Shown here: positions 8,554-17,097 of the stretch, piece by piece
How positions within the stretch are numbered: position 1 is the first letter of the stretch
Layout: each line of letters begins with the position of its first letter
Made by a program: the position numbers and the translations under genes
Source of the DNA: Duganella sp. BuS-21
GTDB lineage: Bacteria; Pseudomonadota; Gammaproteobacteria; Burkholderiales; Burkholderiaceae_D
DNA: 64,000 bases
Reading direction: 5' to 3'
Assembly (NCBI GenBank): GCA_041874725.1
Contig: CP097466.1
Location: 4,650,001 to 4,714,000 of the forward strand
Notes under the pieces: generated by a model
What the model was told of the DNA's origin: nothing
Databases searched by the model: none
Seen by the model: the letters and a program-made list of their open reading frames with translations, nothing else

Positions 8554-11500
8554 GAATCCTGAAAATCAGCGGCAAAAACCTGGCCTCGCTGGCCGAGGAA
8601 TTCAGCGTCAATTTCGAAGCGGAACCATTGGCTTCGACCGGGCTGTTCGCCATCAGCGGCCCGACCGGCGCCGGCAAGAGCACCTTGCTGGATGCCCTGT
8701 GCCTGGCCCTGTACGACGCCACCCCGCGCCTGCTGCGCGTGGCCGGCCGTAGCCTGCTGGCCGACGTCGGCAACGAGACCGTCTCCACCCAAGACCCGCG
8801 CACGCTGCTGCGGCGCGGTACGGCCGAGGGGTACGCCGAAGTGGACTTCGTCGGCAGCGACGGCGCCTCCTACCGCGCGCGCTGGAATGTACGGCGTGCG
8901 CGCACCAAAGCCGAAGGCGCGCTGCAACCGACCACCATGCAACTGCATCTGCTGCCGGCATTGCAGGCCATCGGCGGCACCAAAACCGAGGTCAAGGCGG
9001 AAATCGAAAAGCGCATCGGCCTGACGTTCGAGCAGTTCACGCGCGCGGTGCTGCTGGCGCAGAACGAGTTTTCAGCCTTCCTGAAGGCCGAGGACAACGA
9101 GCGCGGCGAGCTGCTGGAGACGCTGACCGGCAGCACCATCTACTCCGAGATTTCGGTGCGCGCCTTCGAGCGCAACAAGCTGGAACAGGCCGCGTTGCAA
9201 AAACTGAACCTGCGCCTGGCCGACCAGCGGCCGCTGACCGCCGAACAGCGCGCCGAGATCGAATCGAAAAGCGCCGACGCCGGCATCGCACTGCAAGCGC
9301 TGGACCAGCAGAAGGCGGAACTGGAACAGGAACTGCGCTGGCACCAGCAAGCGGAAAAGCTGCAGCAGGAAGAGCAGACCGCGCGGCACGCGCTGTTGGA
9401 AACGCAAGCCGCCGTGGAAGCAGCCGCGCCGCGTCATGCGGCGCTGACCCTGCTCGACGCCGTGCAACCCGCCCGTCCGCTGGCCGAAGACATCCGTCGC
9501 ATCGACGCCGACATCGCCGGCACGCAGGCGGCCATCGCCGCCAGCATGCGGAACATGCAGCAGGCCGCGCAAGCGCTGGATCATGCCAACGCCATCCTCA
9601 CGCAATCGACCGCCAACCAGCACGAAGCCGAGGCGGCGCAACGTGCGGCCGCGCCGCAGCTGGACCAGGCCAAGGCACTGGATGCGCGCATCGAGGCCAT
9701 GCTGCCCGCCTATCGCCAGGTCGCCGCCGCTTGCGAGAAAGCCGAGCAGGCCGATTCCAGCGCAAAGGCCGCGCTGCAAGCGCGCCAGGTCGAGCAAGGC
9801 CGCCTGGCGGCACAACAGCAGGCCGGCGTGGCCTGGCTGCAGCAGCACAAGCACTGGAAAGCGCTGGCGCTGCAATGGGAACGCTGGGACGTGCTGTTCG
9901 TGCAGGCCGGCCAGCAAGCCGCGCATGCGGAGCGGCTGGCGTCGGGCCTGTCGCGCGTGCAGCGCAACGCACAGGCGCACCGCGATGAAGAAGCCGACGC
10001 CAGCGCCAAGCTGGCTGCCGCAGTCGCCGCCTTGCAATCGCTGGACCTCCAGCGCCAGCAAGCCACACAGGCCATGGCGGCGTATTCGGCCGAGCAGTTG
10101 CAGGCATCCCGCAGCAGCCACGAACAGCGGCGCGACCTGCTGGCCGGCGCCGAGAAGATCTGGCTGGAACTGGAATCGCGCCAGGCACGCCACGGCCAGA
10201 TCGAAGCCAAGTCCACGCAACTGCGGCAGGCCATGGCTGCCGCCGAAGCGCAACTGGCGGTATCGTCACAGGAAGGCCTGGCGATCATGGCGGCGTTCTC
10301 GCAGGCCGAACGCGCGCTCAAGCTGGCCGAAGCCGCATGTACGGCCAGCGTGGAATCGCTGCGCCAGACGCTGGAAGACGACACGCCTTGCCCGGTCTGC
10401 GGCGCACCCGACCATCCATACCGTCACAACGACGATAGCCTGCAAAACATGCTGAGCGAGTTCCGCGCCGACGTGGCGAAGTGCCAGCAGCAGATGAAAG
10501 ACAACGTCAACCAGCAGGCCACGTACCGCGCCACGGCGCAAACCAGCGCCGAACAGCTCAACGTGCTGGCGGCCGAGCAGCGCGCGGTGCAGCAGTCGTT
10601 GGAGCGCGTCACCGGCGCGTGGTGCGCCCACGCATTGGTTGCCGACGGCGCGCTGCCGTCCGAGGCGGAACGCACGGAATGGTTGGTCGCACAACTGGCG
10701 GCAACCGGGCAGGCCTTGCAAACCACCGAACAGCAGGAACGCGCGCTGCACGCGGCGCGCGTCGCACGCGATCAGGCGCAAACTGCCTACGATCGCGCGG
10801 CCGCCGAACACACGCGTCTTCAGGCCGTGGCTTCGTCGGCGCGCACGGCGCTGGCGCAATCGAGCGCCGAATTCAAAGCGCTGGAAGACCAGCGCATCGA
10901 AGTCGCGCTGACACTGAGCGGCCTGCTGTCCGATCTGGACGCGGCTTTCAGCGGCGGCGACATTCCGAGCGAGGAATGGAAGGAAGACTGGAAATCCGGG
11001 CCGGCGCGGTTCTACGAAGCGCGCCAGGCGGAAAGCAAGCAATGGCTGACGCATCGCACTGCCTACGATGAACGTCTTGCGGCGCTGAGCGGCTTCGAGG
11101 TTGAGCTGAAAGCCTTGGGCGACGCACTGGCCAAAACCGGCCAGGACGCCCTCGCCGTCCGCAATGCCTACACCGTTGCGGATGCTGCATTGAAGGCCAG
11201 CCAGGACCAGCGCATGTCCATGTGGGGCGGCAAGGAAGTGCGTGACGTGGAGGCCGCGCTGCAGGCGGCCATCGATGCGGCCAAGGTGCGCCACGCGGCT
11301 GCGCAAACCGCCGCCCAGCAAGCGGCGCAGGCCCGCGTGCGCTACGACGAAGCTTTGGCGCAAGCAGGCAAGCAGCAGGCGGCGTTGCAAAGCGCCGCCA
11401 CCATCGCCGCAGCGCGCCTGACCGATTGGCTGGCCGCATTCCAGCAGCGCCAGCCGGACGCCGGCCTGCACGACCTGGCGCAGTTGCACGCGCTACTGGC

Positions 11501-12350
11501 CCATTCGTCCGAGGACATCAACGCCGAGCGCAGCGCGCTGCAAGCATTGGCGCGCGCCGCCGACCAGGCCAACACCGTCCTGCAGGAGCGTCAACGCCAG
11601 CGCGAACAACACCAGCTCACCGAACCGCCGTCCCGCATCAGCGCCGCCGAGCCTGAGCAGCAAGCGGCAGCCGAATCGGCCATTGCCGCCATCGTCACCG
11701 CGCTGAACGCCTTGCTGGCCGAACGCAAAACCGCCAGCGACCATGCCGCCGCCTTGCATCTGGCGCTGGCGCAGGACGACGACAAACGCCGCCGCTCGCA
11801 CGCCATGCTGGTCGAAATCGAACAGCAGGAAACCATCTCCCAACGCTGGGCGCGCATGGATGACCTGATCGGTTCCGCCGACGGCAAACGGTTCCGCAAC
11901 TACGCCCAGCAGTTCACGCTGGACGTGCTGCTCGGCTACGCCAACGCGCACCTCAACCACCTGTCGCGCCGCTACCAACTGGAACGCATCCAGAATCACG
12001 GCGCTCCCTCGCTCGCCCTGCTGGTGCGCGACCTGGACATGGGCGGCGAAATGCGCTCGGTACACTCGCTCTCGGGCGGCGAATCGTTCCTGGTCTCGCT
12101 GGCGCTGGCGCTGGGCCTGGCCTCTCTCTCGTCCAACCGCGTGCGCGTCGAATCGCTGTTCATCGACGAAGGCTTCGGCAGCCTGGACGCCGAAACGCTG
12201 CGCGTGGCCATGGATGCCCTGGACGGCCTGCAAGCCATGGGCCGCAAGGTCGGCGTCATCTCCCACGTGCAGGAGATGACGGAACGGATCTCGGCCAAGA
12301 TACTGGTGCAGCCGTCCGCCGGCGGCCGCAGTACGATCAGCGTCATGTAA
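8550..12350 (+). CDS. sbcC: Exonuclease SbcCD, ATPase subunit SbcC
   Basis: Rad50-type SMC ATPase partner of SbcD. Of 1266 residues, the Walker A (GPTGAGKST, about 37-45) lies at the N-terminus and the signature LSGGES and Walker B FIDEGFGSLD lie at the C-terminus. Between them are two long Ala/Gln/Glu-rich coiled-coil arms joined at a zinc hook CPVC (residues 614-617). This is the full head-coil-hook-coil-head order. The arms are very rich in Ala and Gln, which creates many long overlapping frames on both strands that are not genes. About 1000-1250 residues is usual, so this is at the long end. Confidence 0.95.
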   Translation: MRILKISGKNLASLAEEFSVNFEAEPLASTGLFAISGPTGAGKSTLLDALCLALYDATPRLLRVAGRSLLADVGNETVSTQDPRTLLRRGTAEGYAEVDFVGSDGASYRARWNVRRARTKAEGALQPTTMQLHLLPALQAIGGTKTEVKAEIEKRIGLTFEQFTRAVLLAQNEFSAFLKAEDNERGELLETLTGSTIYSEISVRAFERNKLEQAALQKLNLRLADQRPLTAEQRAEIESKSADAGIALQALDQQKAELEQELRWHQQAEKLQQEEQTARHALLETQAAVEAAAPRHAALTLLDAVQPARPLAEDIRRIDADIAGTQAAIAASMRNMQQAAQALDHANAILTQSTANQHEAEAAQRAAAPQLDQAKALDARIEAMLPAYRQVAAACEKAEQADSSAKAALQARQVEQGRLAAQQQAGVAWLQQHKHWKALALQWERWDVLFVQAGQQAAHAERLASGLSRVQRNAQAHRDEEADASAKLAAAVAALQSLDLQRQQATQAMAAYSAEQLQASRSSHEQRRDLLAGAEKIWLELESRQARHGQIEAKSTQLRQAMAAAEAQLAVSSQEGLAIMAAFSQAERALKLAEAACTASVESLRQTLEDDTPCPVCGAPDHPYRHNDDSLQNMLSEFRADVAKCQQQMKDNVNQQATYRATAQTSAEQLNVLAAEQRAVQQSLERVTGAWCAHALVADGALPSEAERTEWLVAQLAATGQALQTTEQQERALHAARVARDQAQTAYDRAAAEHTRLQAVASSARTALAQSSAEFKALEDQRIEVALTLSGLLSDLDAAFSGGDIPSEEWKEDWKSGPARFYEARQAESKQWLTHRTAYDERLAALSGFEVELKALGDALAKTGQDALAVRNAYTVADAALKASQDQRMSMWGGKEVRDVEAALQAAIDAAKVRHAAAQTAAQQAAQARVRYDEALAQAGKQQAALQSAATIAAARLTDWLAAFQQRQPDAGLHDLAQLHALLAHSSEDINAERSALQALARAADQANTVLQERQRQREQHQLTEPPSRISAAEPEQQAAAESAIAAIVTALNALLAERKTASDHAAALHLALAQDDDKRRRSHAMLVEIEQQETISQRWARMDDLIGSADGKRFRNYAQQFTLDVLLGYANAHLNHLSRRYQLERIQNHGAPSLALLVRDLDMGGEMRSVHSLSGGESFLVSLALALGLASLSSNRVRVESLFIDEGFGSLDAETLRVAMDALDGLQAMGRKVGVISHVQEMTERISAKILVQPSAGGRSTISVM

Positions 12351-12391
12351 ACCGCGCCGGTGCTATGATTTAGTCTCCCACGAGGCACACC

Positions 12392-12898
12392 ATGAGCATC
12401 GGCGCCATATCACCGAGTTCCATCAATCCAACGCCGGCGCGCGAAACGCCGCCGGTGCGTGAGCCTTCGGCCGCGCCGGCACCGGCCATCACGCCGTCCT
12501 CGTCCACCCAACTATCGTCCGAAGCGCTGGCCATGATCGACCAGCTCAAGGCGCGCGACCTCGAAGTACGCCAGCACGAACAGGCCCACCTGGCCGCCGC
12601 CGGCGGCTTGGCTACTTCCGGCACCAGCTACACCTACCAGCGCGGCCCGAACGGCATCAACTACGCCATCGGCGGCGAAGTCGGCATCGACACCTCGCCC
12701 GGCGCCACGCCCGAGGAAACCGTGCAACGCGCCCGCACCATCCAGGCCGCCGCCCTGGCGCCGGCCGAACCATCCGGCCCGGATCGCGCCGTGGCGGCCC
12801 AAGCACAGCAAATGGAGGCGCAGGCGCGCGCGGAAATCGCCCAGCGGGCCTACACCGCCGAACCATCGGCCGCGCCGACATTGGATCTCTACGCCTGA
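12392..12898 (+). CDS. SprA-related putative metalloprotease (CJM1_0395 type)
   Basis: A 168-residue protein with a zinc-protease-like HEQAH (residues 62-66) in the context RDLEVRQHEQAHLAAAGG, then SYTYQRGPNG.NYAIGGEVGID and TPEETVQRARTI. This set is characteristic of the SprA-related family, annotated as putative metalloproteases. Whether it cleaves anything is unproven, and no third zinc ligand can be fixed by eye. The first 45 residues are Pro/Ala/Ser-rich and look disordered. No signal peptide. Begins 42 bases after sbcC; a possible -10 TATGAT lies near 12365-12370, so it may have its own promoter. Confidence 0.75.
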   Translation: MSIGAISPSSINPTPARETPPVREPSAAPAPAITPSSSTQLSSEALAMIDQLKARDLEVRQHEQAHLAAAGGLATSGTSYTYQRGPNGINYAIGGEVGIDTSPGATPEETVQRARTIQAAALAPAEPSGPDRAVAAQAQQMEAQARAEIAQRAYTAEPSAAPTLDLYA

Positions 12899-12948
12899 AT
12901 GTTAAAATCGCGCCCTCGACTTTTCAGCCCTTAGCCAATAAAGCAACC

Positions 12949-13158
12949 ATGTTAAAAGCACCACGCACCCTCACCTTCAAATGCGCCAAGTGCGCCAAAG
13001 CCGTTCAGGTTCGCCTGCAAAAAGTATCGGCCTGCTCGCACATCCAGCCTTACCTGGGCGTTTGCGCGTGCGGCGAAGTGCGCCACCACGCCATCGGCCA
13101 GAAAGACGCCGTGGCCTCCTATCTGGCCGCGCCGGAAGGCTGGACCCACCACCACTAA
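12949..13158 (+). CDS. Small cysteine-rich protein, zinc-ribbon-like
   Basis: A 69-residue protein with FKCAKC near the N-terminus (Cys12, Cys15), Cys29 and a CAC pair at 39-41, suggesting a small metal-binding knuckle. Function not recognised. A -10-like TTAAAAT lies in the short gap after the upstream gene (12901-12908), consistent with an independent promoter. The C-terminus ends in a His triplet. GC content and codon use match the surrounding chromosome, so it looks like a genuine lineage gene and not a chance frame, but its only direct support is the clean small frame and the ordered cysteines. Confidence 0.6.
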   Translation: MLKAPRTLTFKCAKCAKAVQVRLQKVSACSHIQPYLGVCACGEVRHHAIGQKDAVASYLAAPEGWTHHH

Positions 13159-13236
13159 TTTGCGCCGCGCCCTCAAGTAATCGGATAGGATACCGTTATA
13201 GAGTTGTAGAAGTATTATCGAAAAACGGAATCCATC

Positions 13237-14127
13237 ATGTCCTCCATCTCGAATCTGAACAGCCGCTGGCCTTCTTTATATACCGGCGCCCAGCCTACCG
13301 ACGCCAAAACCTCGGCTTTACAGAAAACCCAGGGGCTCGCGCCGGCCGTCAAATCCGGCAACCCGCTGGATCTGGAAAGTCGCGTCGCCTCGGTCGGTAA
13401 CGCGACGGTGGATTTTGCGCAGGATTTCGTCAGCAGCTTCACGCAGGCGCTGTTCGGCGATGCGGCCAAGGGCGCGGTGATCGACTTCGACTCGGCCAGC
13501 CTGGAAACCTCCTCCAGCTACGCGGTCGGCTACCAGCGCAGCGAAGGCGCCAACGGCGTCTCCGAAGCCGGGGCCTTCAGCCTGTCGGATAGCTCGCACT
13601 TCATCGGCAAGGGCACCATCACCACCGCCGACGGCCGCAAGTTCGATTTTGAAGTGGAAGTCCAGTACAACTACGATCTCGATGTCGGCGCCAGCCGCAG
13701 CAGCGGCGCGGCCCCGCAACCAGCGCAGGACCTGGATGCCAACCAACCGTCCACCAGCGATCTGCCGACCGTACAGCTGCCGAACATCGACTTCCCGGGC
13801 ACGCTGGCGGACCTGTTCAAACTGATCGGCCGCGATCTGCAAACCGCGCTCGCCAGCAGCAACGACAACGACCGCAAGACCGGCGACGGCATCGACCGCA
13901 ACACCCTGCGCAGCCTGTCGCTACGACTGCTCAACCTGGTCGACAGCAAAGACGCCAACACCTACGCCGCCCCGACCGCAGCCGACAAGGCCAAGGCAGC
14001 GGCCAGCGCCACCGATGCGCCAGCGCCTGCGGTCACGCAAACGCCGGTGCCAGACGTGCAGCCCGGCGCAGTCTCGGCGCCCGCCAACACCACCGCCGAC
14101 ACGCCGGTGTCGCCGTCCGAAACCTAA
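13237..14127 (+). CDS. Hypothetical protein, probably DUF5610-like
   Basis: A 296-residue protein without a signal peptide. Residues about 45-155 form the only compact region, with FAQDFVSSFTQALFGDAAKGAVIDFD and later GKGTITTADGRKFDFEVEVQYNYD, resembling the DUF5610 family as I remember it. The last 100 residues are Ala/Thr/Pro-rich and probably disordered. No reaction can be assigned. Neighbouring small unknowns (12392, 12949) lie on the same strand but are separated by 50-80 bases, so co-transcription is possible but not shown. Alternative: a lineage-specific hypothetical unrelated to DUF5610. Confidence 0.65.
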   Translation: MSSISNLNSRWPSLYTGAQPTDAKTSALQKTQGLAPAVKSGNPLDLESRVASVGNATVDFAQDFVSSFTQALFGDAAKGAVIDFDSASLETSSSYAVGYQRSEGANGVSEAGAFSLSDSSHFIGKGTITTADGRKFDFEVEVQYNYDLDVGASRSSGAAPQPAQDLDANQPSTSDLPTVQLPNIDFPGTLADLFKLIGRDLQTALASSNDNDRKTGDGIDRNTLRSLSLRLLNLVDSKDANTYAAPTAADKAKAAASATDAPAPAVTQTPVPDVQPGAVSAPANTTADTPVSPSET

Positions 14128-14235
14128 TCGGCTTAGGCACACCGGGGCGGGCTTCCCGGCGCCCGGTATAATAGCGACACTTTCCGCTACGCGGCCTCGC
14201 GTAGCGCGTCCCTATTCCCTGTCGATTGCCCCAAC

Positions 14236-15405
14236 ATGTCCGTACAAACTTCCTCCGCCTCCGCCCCTATGCAAATCCACTGGGAGGAAAACGGCGTTCA
14301 GCACACCGCGCGCTGGCGTTCGGAAGCCGGCATGCCGCCGCCGAAACGCGTGGTCATCGCCGACGACCGCACCAACGCCGATGTCGCCTACCGCCTGGCC
14401 TGCGAAGGCACGGCCCTGCTGTGGCGCGGCGACTTCCAGAACGCGCGCCAGCTGCTGCAAGCCCTGGCCCGCCGCGCGGACCACAAAGGCAAGCCGGCCA
14501 AGAAAGCCAAGCCGGCCAAAGCGCCCGCTACACCGACGGAAGCCTTCCACCTGCATCGCCAGGCCCAATCCCAGCGCGCCCGCACGCTGGCCATGCTGCT
14601 GATTCCTTTCGACGCCGATTACATCATTCCGCTGCGCCGCGCGCCGGACGTGAAGCTGGCCTGTAACGAAGCCTACGGCCGCTACGAAGAACCGTTCATC
14701 GCCTCGATGCGCGAGCTGCTTGGCCTGATCGGCGCGCACGAATGGCGCCGCACCGGCGTCGAGATTCCGGCGCTGGACGCGCGCATCCATCCGCACTACG
14801 GCGTGTTCTCGCCCGTGCGCGGTGAATACGTGCAAATGGTGGCTGACGCGCCGCTGCCGAAAAACGCCGGGCTGGCGTTCGACATCGGCGTCGGCACCGG
14901 CGTGCTGTCGGCGGTGCTGGCCAAGCGCGGCGTGGCGCGCGTGATCGCCACCGACCAGGACCCGCGCGCGCTGAGCTGCGCCCGCGAAAACCTGTTGCTG
15001 CTGAACGTGGACGACAAGGTCGAGCTGCAGGTTGTCGACATGTTCCCGGAAGGCCGCGCGCCGCTGGTGGTGTGTAATCCGCCGTGGGTGCCGGCGCGTC
15101 CGAGCTCGCCGATCGAATACGCGGTCTACGATCCGGACAGCCGCATGCTGCGCGGCTTCCTGGCCGGCCTGTCGGCCCACCTGACGCCGGGCGGCGAAGG
15201 CTGGCTGATTCTGTCCGACCTGGCCGAACATCTGGGCCTGCGTCCGCGCGAACAACTGCTCGAATGGATCGCCGCCGGCGGCCTGAAAGTGGTCGACCGC
15301 ATCGACGTGCGCCCGACCCATCCGCGCGCCGCCGACGCCACCGATCCCCTGCACGCCGCCCGCGCCGCCGAGGTGACATCGCTGTGGAAATTGGCTGCAG
15401 CATAA
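14236..15405 (+). CDS. Class I SAM-dependent methyltransferase
   Basis: A 389-residue protein whose C-terminal half is a Rossmann methyltransferase: the SAM-binding FDIGVGTGVLSAVLA motif near residue 216 and the substrate motif Asn281-Pro-Pro-Trp284. The NPPW/NPPY signature belongs to enzymes that methylate a nitrogen in a planar group (adenine, glutamine amide, guanine in rRNA), so a DNA, RNA or release-factor-like target is plausible. The N-terminal 150 residues are a family-specific extension with a Lys/Ala/Pro stretch (about 78-95). The exact substrate cannot be named. Four 11-base tandem repeats begin at the stop codon. Confidence 0.8.
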   Translation: MSVQTSSASAPMQIHWEENGVQHTARWRSEAGMPPPKRVVIADDRTNADVAYRLACEGTALLWRGDFQNARQLLQALARRADHKGKPAKKAKPAKAPATPTEAFHLHRQAQSQRARTLAMLLIPFDADYIIPLRRAPDVKLACNEAYGRYEEPFIASMRELLGLIGAHEWRRTGVEIPALDARIHPHYGVFSPVRGEYVQMVADAPLPKNAGLAFDIGVGTGVLSAVLAKRGVARVIATDQDPRALSCARENLLLLNVDDKVELQVVDMFPEGRAPLVVCNPPWVPARPSSPIEYAVYDPDSRMLRGFLAGLSAHLTPGGEGWLILSDLAEHLGLRPREQLLEWIAAGGLKVVDRIDVRPTHPRAADATDPLHAARAAEVTSLWKLAAA

Positions 15406-15445
15406 GCAATAAATAAGCAATAAATAAGCAATAAATAAGCAATAA
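15402..15445. repeat. Four perfect tandem copies of an 11-bp repeat
   Basis: The unit ATAAGCAATAA occurs four times without a mismatch at 15402, 15413, 15424 and 15435. The first copy includes the TAA stop of the methyltransferase gene. It is AT-rich in a GC-rich setting and lies just ahead of the initiator tRNA promoter. Copy number is likely to vary by strand slippage. No coding role is seen. Confidence 0.95.
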
Positions 15446-15456
15446 AATATAAGCCC

Positions 15457-15485
15457 TTGCGCAATGCGATCGGCTTGTATATAAT
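15457..15485 (+). promoter_or_regulatory. Sigma-70 promoter of the initiator tRNA gene
   Basis: A -35 TTGCGC (15457-15462) and a perfect -10 TATAAT (15480-15485) are separated by 17 bases. Transcription should start near 15492, just before the tRNA at 15498. Confidence 0.8.
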
Positions 15486-15497
15486 CATTGCCTCAGA

Positions 15498-15574
15498 CGC
15501 GGGGTGGAGCAGTCTGGCAGCTCGTCGGGCTCATAACCCGAAGGTCACAGGTTCAAATCCTGTCCCCGCAACCA
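15498..15574 (+). tRNA. tRNA-fMet (CAT), initiator
   Basis: A 77-base cloverleaf with anticodon CAT and an encoded CCA end. Two hallmarks identify the initiator and not the elongator: a mismatched first acceptor pair (C1 opposite A72) and three consecutive G-C pairs at the base of the anticodon stem (TCGGG / CCCGA). It lies between its own promoter and a strong terminator. Confidence 0.96.
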
Positions 15575-15584
15575 GAATACGCTA

Positions 15585-15620
15585 AGCCGTTGATTTCAAA
15601 ATGGAATCAACGGCTTTTTG
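15585..15620 (+). terminator. Intrinsic terminator after tRNA-fMet
   Basis: An 11-base stem (AGCCGTTGATT at 15585-15595 with AATCAACGGCT at 15605-15615), a 9-base loop and a T run at 15615-15619, eleven bases after the tRNA 3' end. Confidence 0.9.
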
Positions 15621-15744
15621 CTATTGCTGGTGCGATGCGCGTCAAGTCTGTATCATGACCGAACAGAATCGCCTGGTGGCCCCAATCCTCGTCCGCTAGC
15701 TCACTCTCCAAATAAATCAGCACCGTCTGCGAGGAAGGCCAAGC

Positions 15745-16869
15745 ATGCTGGCGTCAGATCAAAAAATGAACCACAAGGGCCTGTCGGCCACCTCGATCCA
15801 AGTGCTGGCCATGCGCGAGGCGGTATTTGCCGCCTGGGAGCGCGACGTGCGCGCGCAGATCGACAGCGCCAAACACATCCTGCACCCGACGCTGCTCAAC
15901 ACCCTGCCTATCTTTTACGACAATATTGCTGAAGCGCTCACGCCGAATCATCCACGCGATGAAGCCACCAGCAGCAACAACGTCGCCGCCACGCATGGCG
16001 ACGAGCGCGCCCGCATGACGGCGTACGAGCCCGAGCAGATCGTCCACGAATACCAACTGTTCCGCGATGCGTTTTCGCGCATCGCCGACGAACAGGGCGT
16101 GACGCTGAGCCGCGCCGAATGGGGCATCGTCAACAGCTCGATCGACAGCGCCGTGCGCGAATCGATCCGCCAGTTCACCGCCATGCACGACTCGTTCCGC
16201 AACAAAATGGCCGCCTCGCTGTCGCACGACATGCGCAATCCGCTGTCGGTGGTGGTCAGTTCCGCGCACCTGCTTACCATCGGCGCCAGTGCCGAGCGCA
16301 TGCCGGCCATCGCCAAGCGCATACTCGACAACAGCCAGCGCCTGGGCCGCATGATCGAAGAGCTGCTGGACGCGCTGAGCCTGGGGCGCGGCGAAAAACT
16401 GCCGCTGCGGCTGTCGCAGTTCGACGCGCTGGAACTGGCCGCCAACGTGTGCGAAAACACCAGCGTCAGCGATGCCTCCGCGTGCTCGGTCATCGGCAGC
16501 CCGGTGGTCGGCTACTGGTGCGAGAACTCCCTGCGCCGCGCGCTGGAAAACCTGGTGATCAACGCCATCAAGTACGGCGACGGCAAGGGCGTGAAAATCA
16601 AGGTCGGCGAAACGCACGGCCGCATGCTGATGTCGGTGCATAACACCGGCAACCCGATCAGCCCGGACCATTACGGCCAGATCTTCGAATACCTGTGGCG
16701 CGACGGCAGCGCCAAGGACAAGCGCGGTTGGGGCATCGGCCTGCCCTTCGTGAAAAGCGTGGCCGAAAGCCACGGCGGCAGCGTCACCGTGGACAGCTCC
16801 GCCGAAATCGGCACCACCATCATGATCGACATCCCGGTCGACTGCCGGCCGTTTGTCGATCAACCCTGA
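15745..16869 (+). CDS. Cytoplasmic sensor histidine kinase
   Basis: A 374-residue kinase with no membrane segment. The N-terminal ~140 residues are helical and resemble the RsbRD-type N-terminal domain seen in some soluble kinases (HPTLLNTLPIFYDNIAEAL). The phospho-acceptor is His161 in SLSHDMRNPLS, followed by an HATPase_c domain with NAIKYGDGKG, WGIGLPFV and GTTIMIDIP. There is no response regulator next to it, so its partner is elsewhere (an orphan kinase). The ATG at 15745 follows an AGGAAGG site at suitable spacing, and a second ATG seven codons later is possible. Confidence 0.87.
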   Translation: MLASDQKMNHKGLSATSIQVLAMREAVFAAWERDVRAQIDSAKHILHPTLLNTLPIFYDNIAEALTPNHPRDEATSSNNVAATHGDERARMTAYEPEQIVHEYQLFRDAFSRIADEQGVTLSRAEWGIVNSSIDSAVRESIRQFTAMHDSFRNKMAASLSHDMRNPLSVVVSSAHLLTIGASAERMPAIAKRILDNSQRLGRMIEELLDALSLGRGEKLPLRLSQFDALELAANVCENTSVSDASACSVIGSPVVGYWCENSLRRALENLVINAIKYGDGKGVKIKVGETHGRMLMSVHNTGNPISPDHYGQIFEYLWRDGSAKDKRGWGIGLPFVKSVAESHGGSVTVDSSAEIGTTIMIDIPVDCRPFVDQP

Positions 16870-17048
16870 GGGGTTCAGATGGTCCAGTTATGCGATATCC
16901 AATATACAACTCTGCGGCCACAATCGCGCTGATCGCTATCGCTGTCGTGCCGTCAATCGCCTCCGTCAGCTTCCGATCCGAATCTCCACGCCACGTCAGA
17001 TATCTCGCGCAAGCAAGCAGCCATATCAATCTAGTGCCATACCAAATT

Positions 17049-17066
17049 CGTCACAAAGCTGTCACA
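17049..17066 (+). promoter_or_regulatory. Predicted PHO box (PhoB site)
   Basis: Two 7-base direct repeats, CGTCACA (17049-17055) and TGTCACA (17060-17066), are separated by AAGC, the 7-4-7 arrangement of a PhoB binding site. It lies 32 bases ahead of the phosphatase start codon, with a TTTTAGC -10-like element just downstream. The phosphatase function makes phosphate-starvation control likely. Confidence 0.7.
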
Positions 17067-17097
17067 ATCGCCCTTTTAGCTTAGCCTGGAGGCGCGC

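Noticed and set aside
15402..15445. CRISPR array from the repeated 11-mer
   Set aside because: The repeats are head-to-tail without spacers, so they are a simple tandem repeat.
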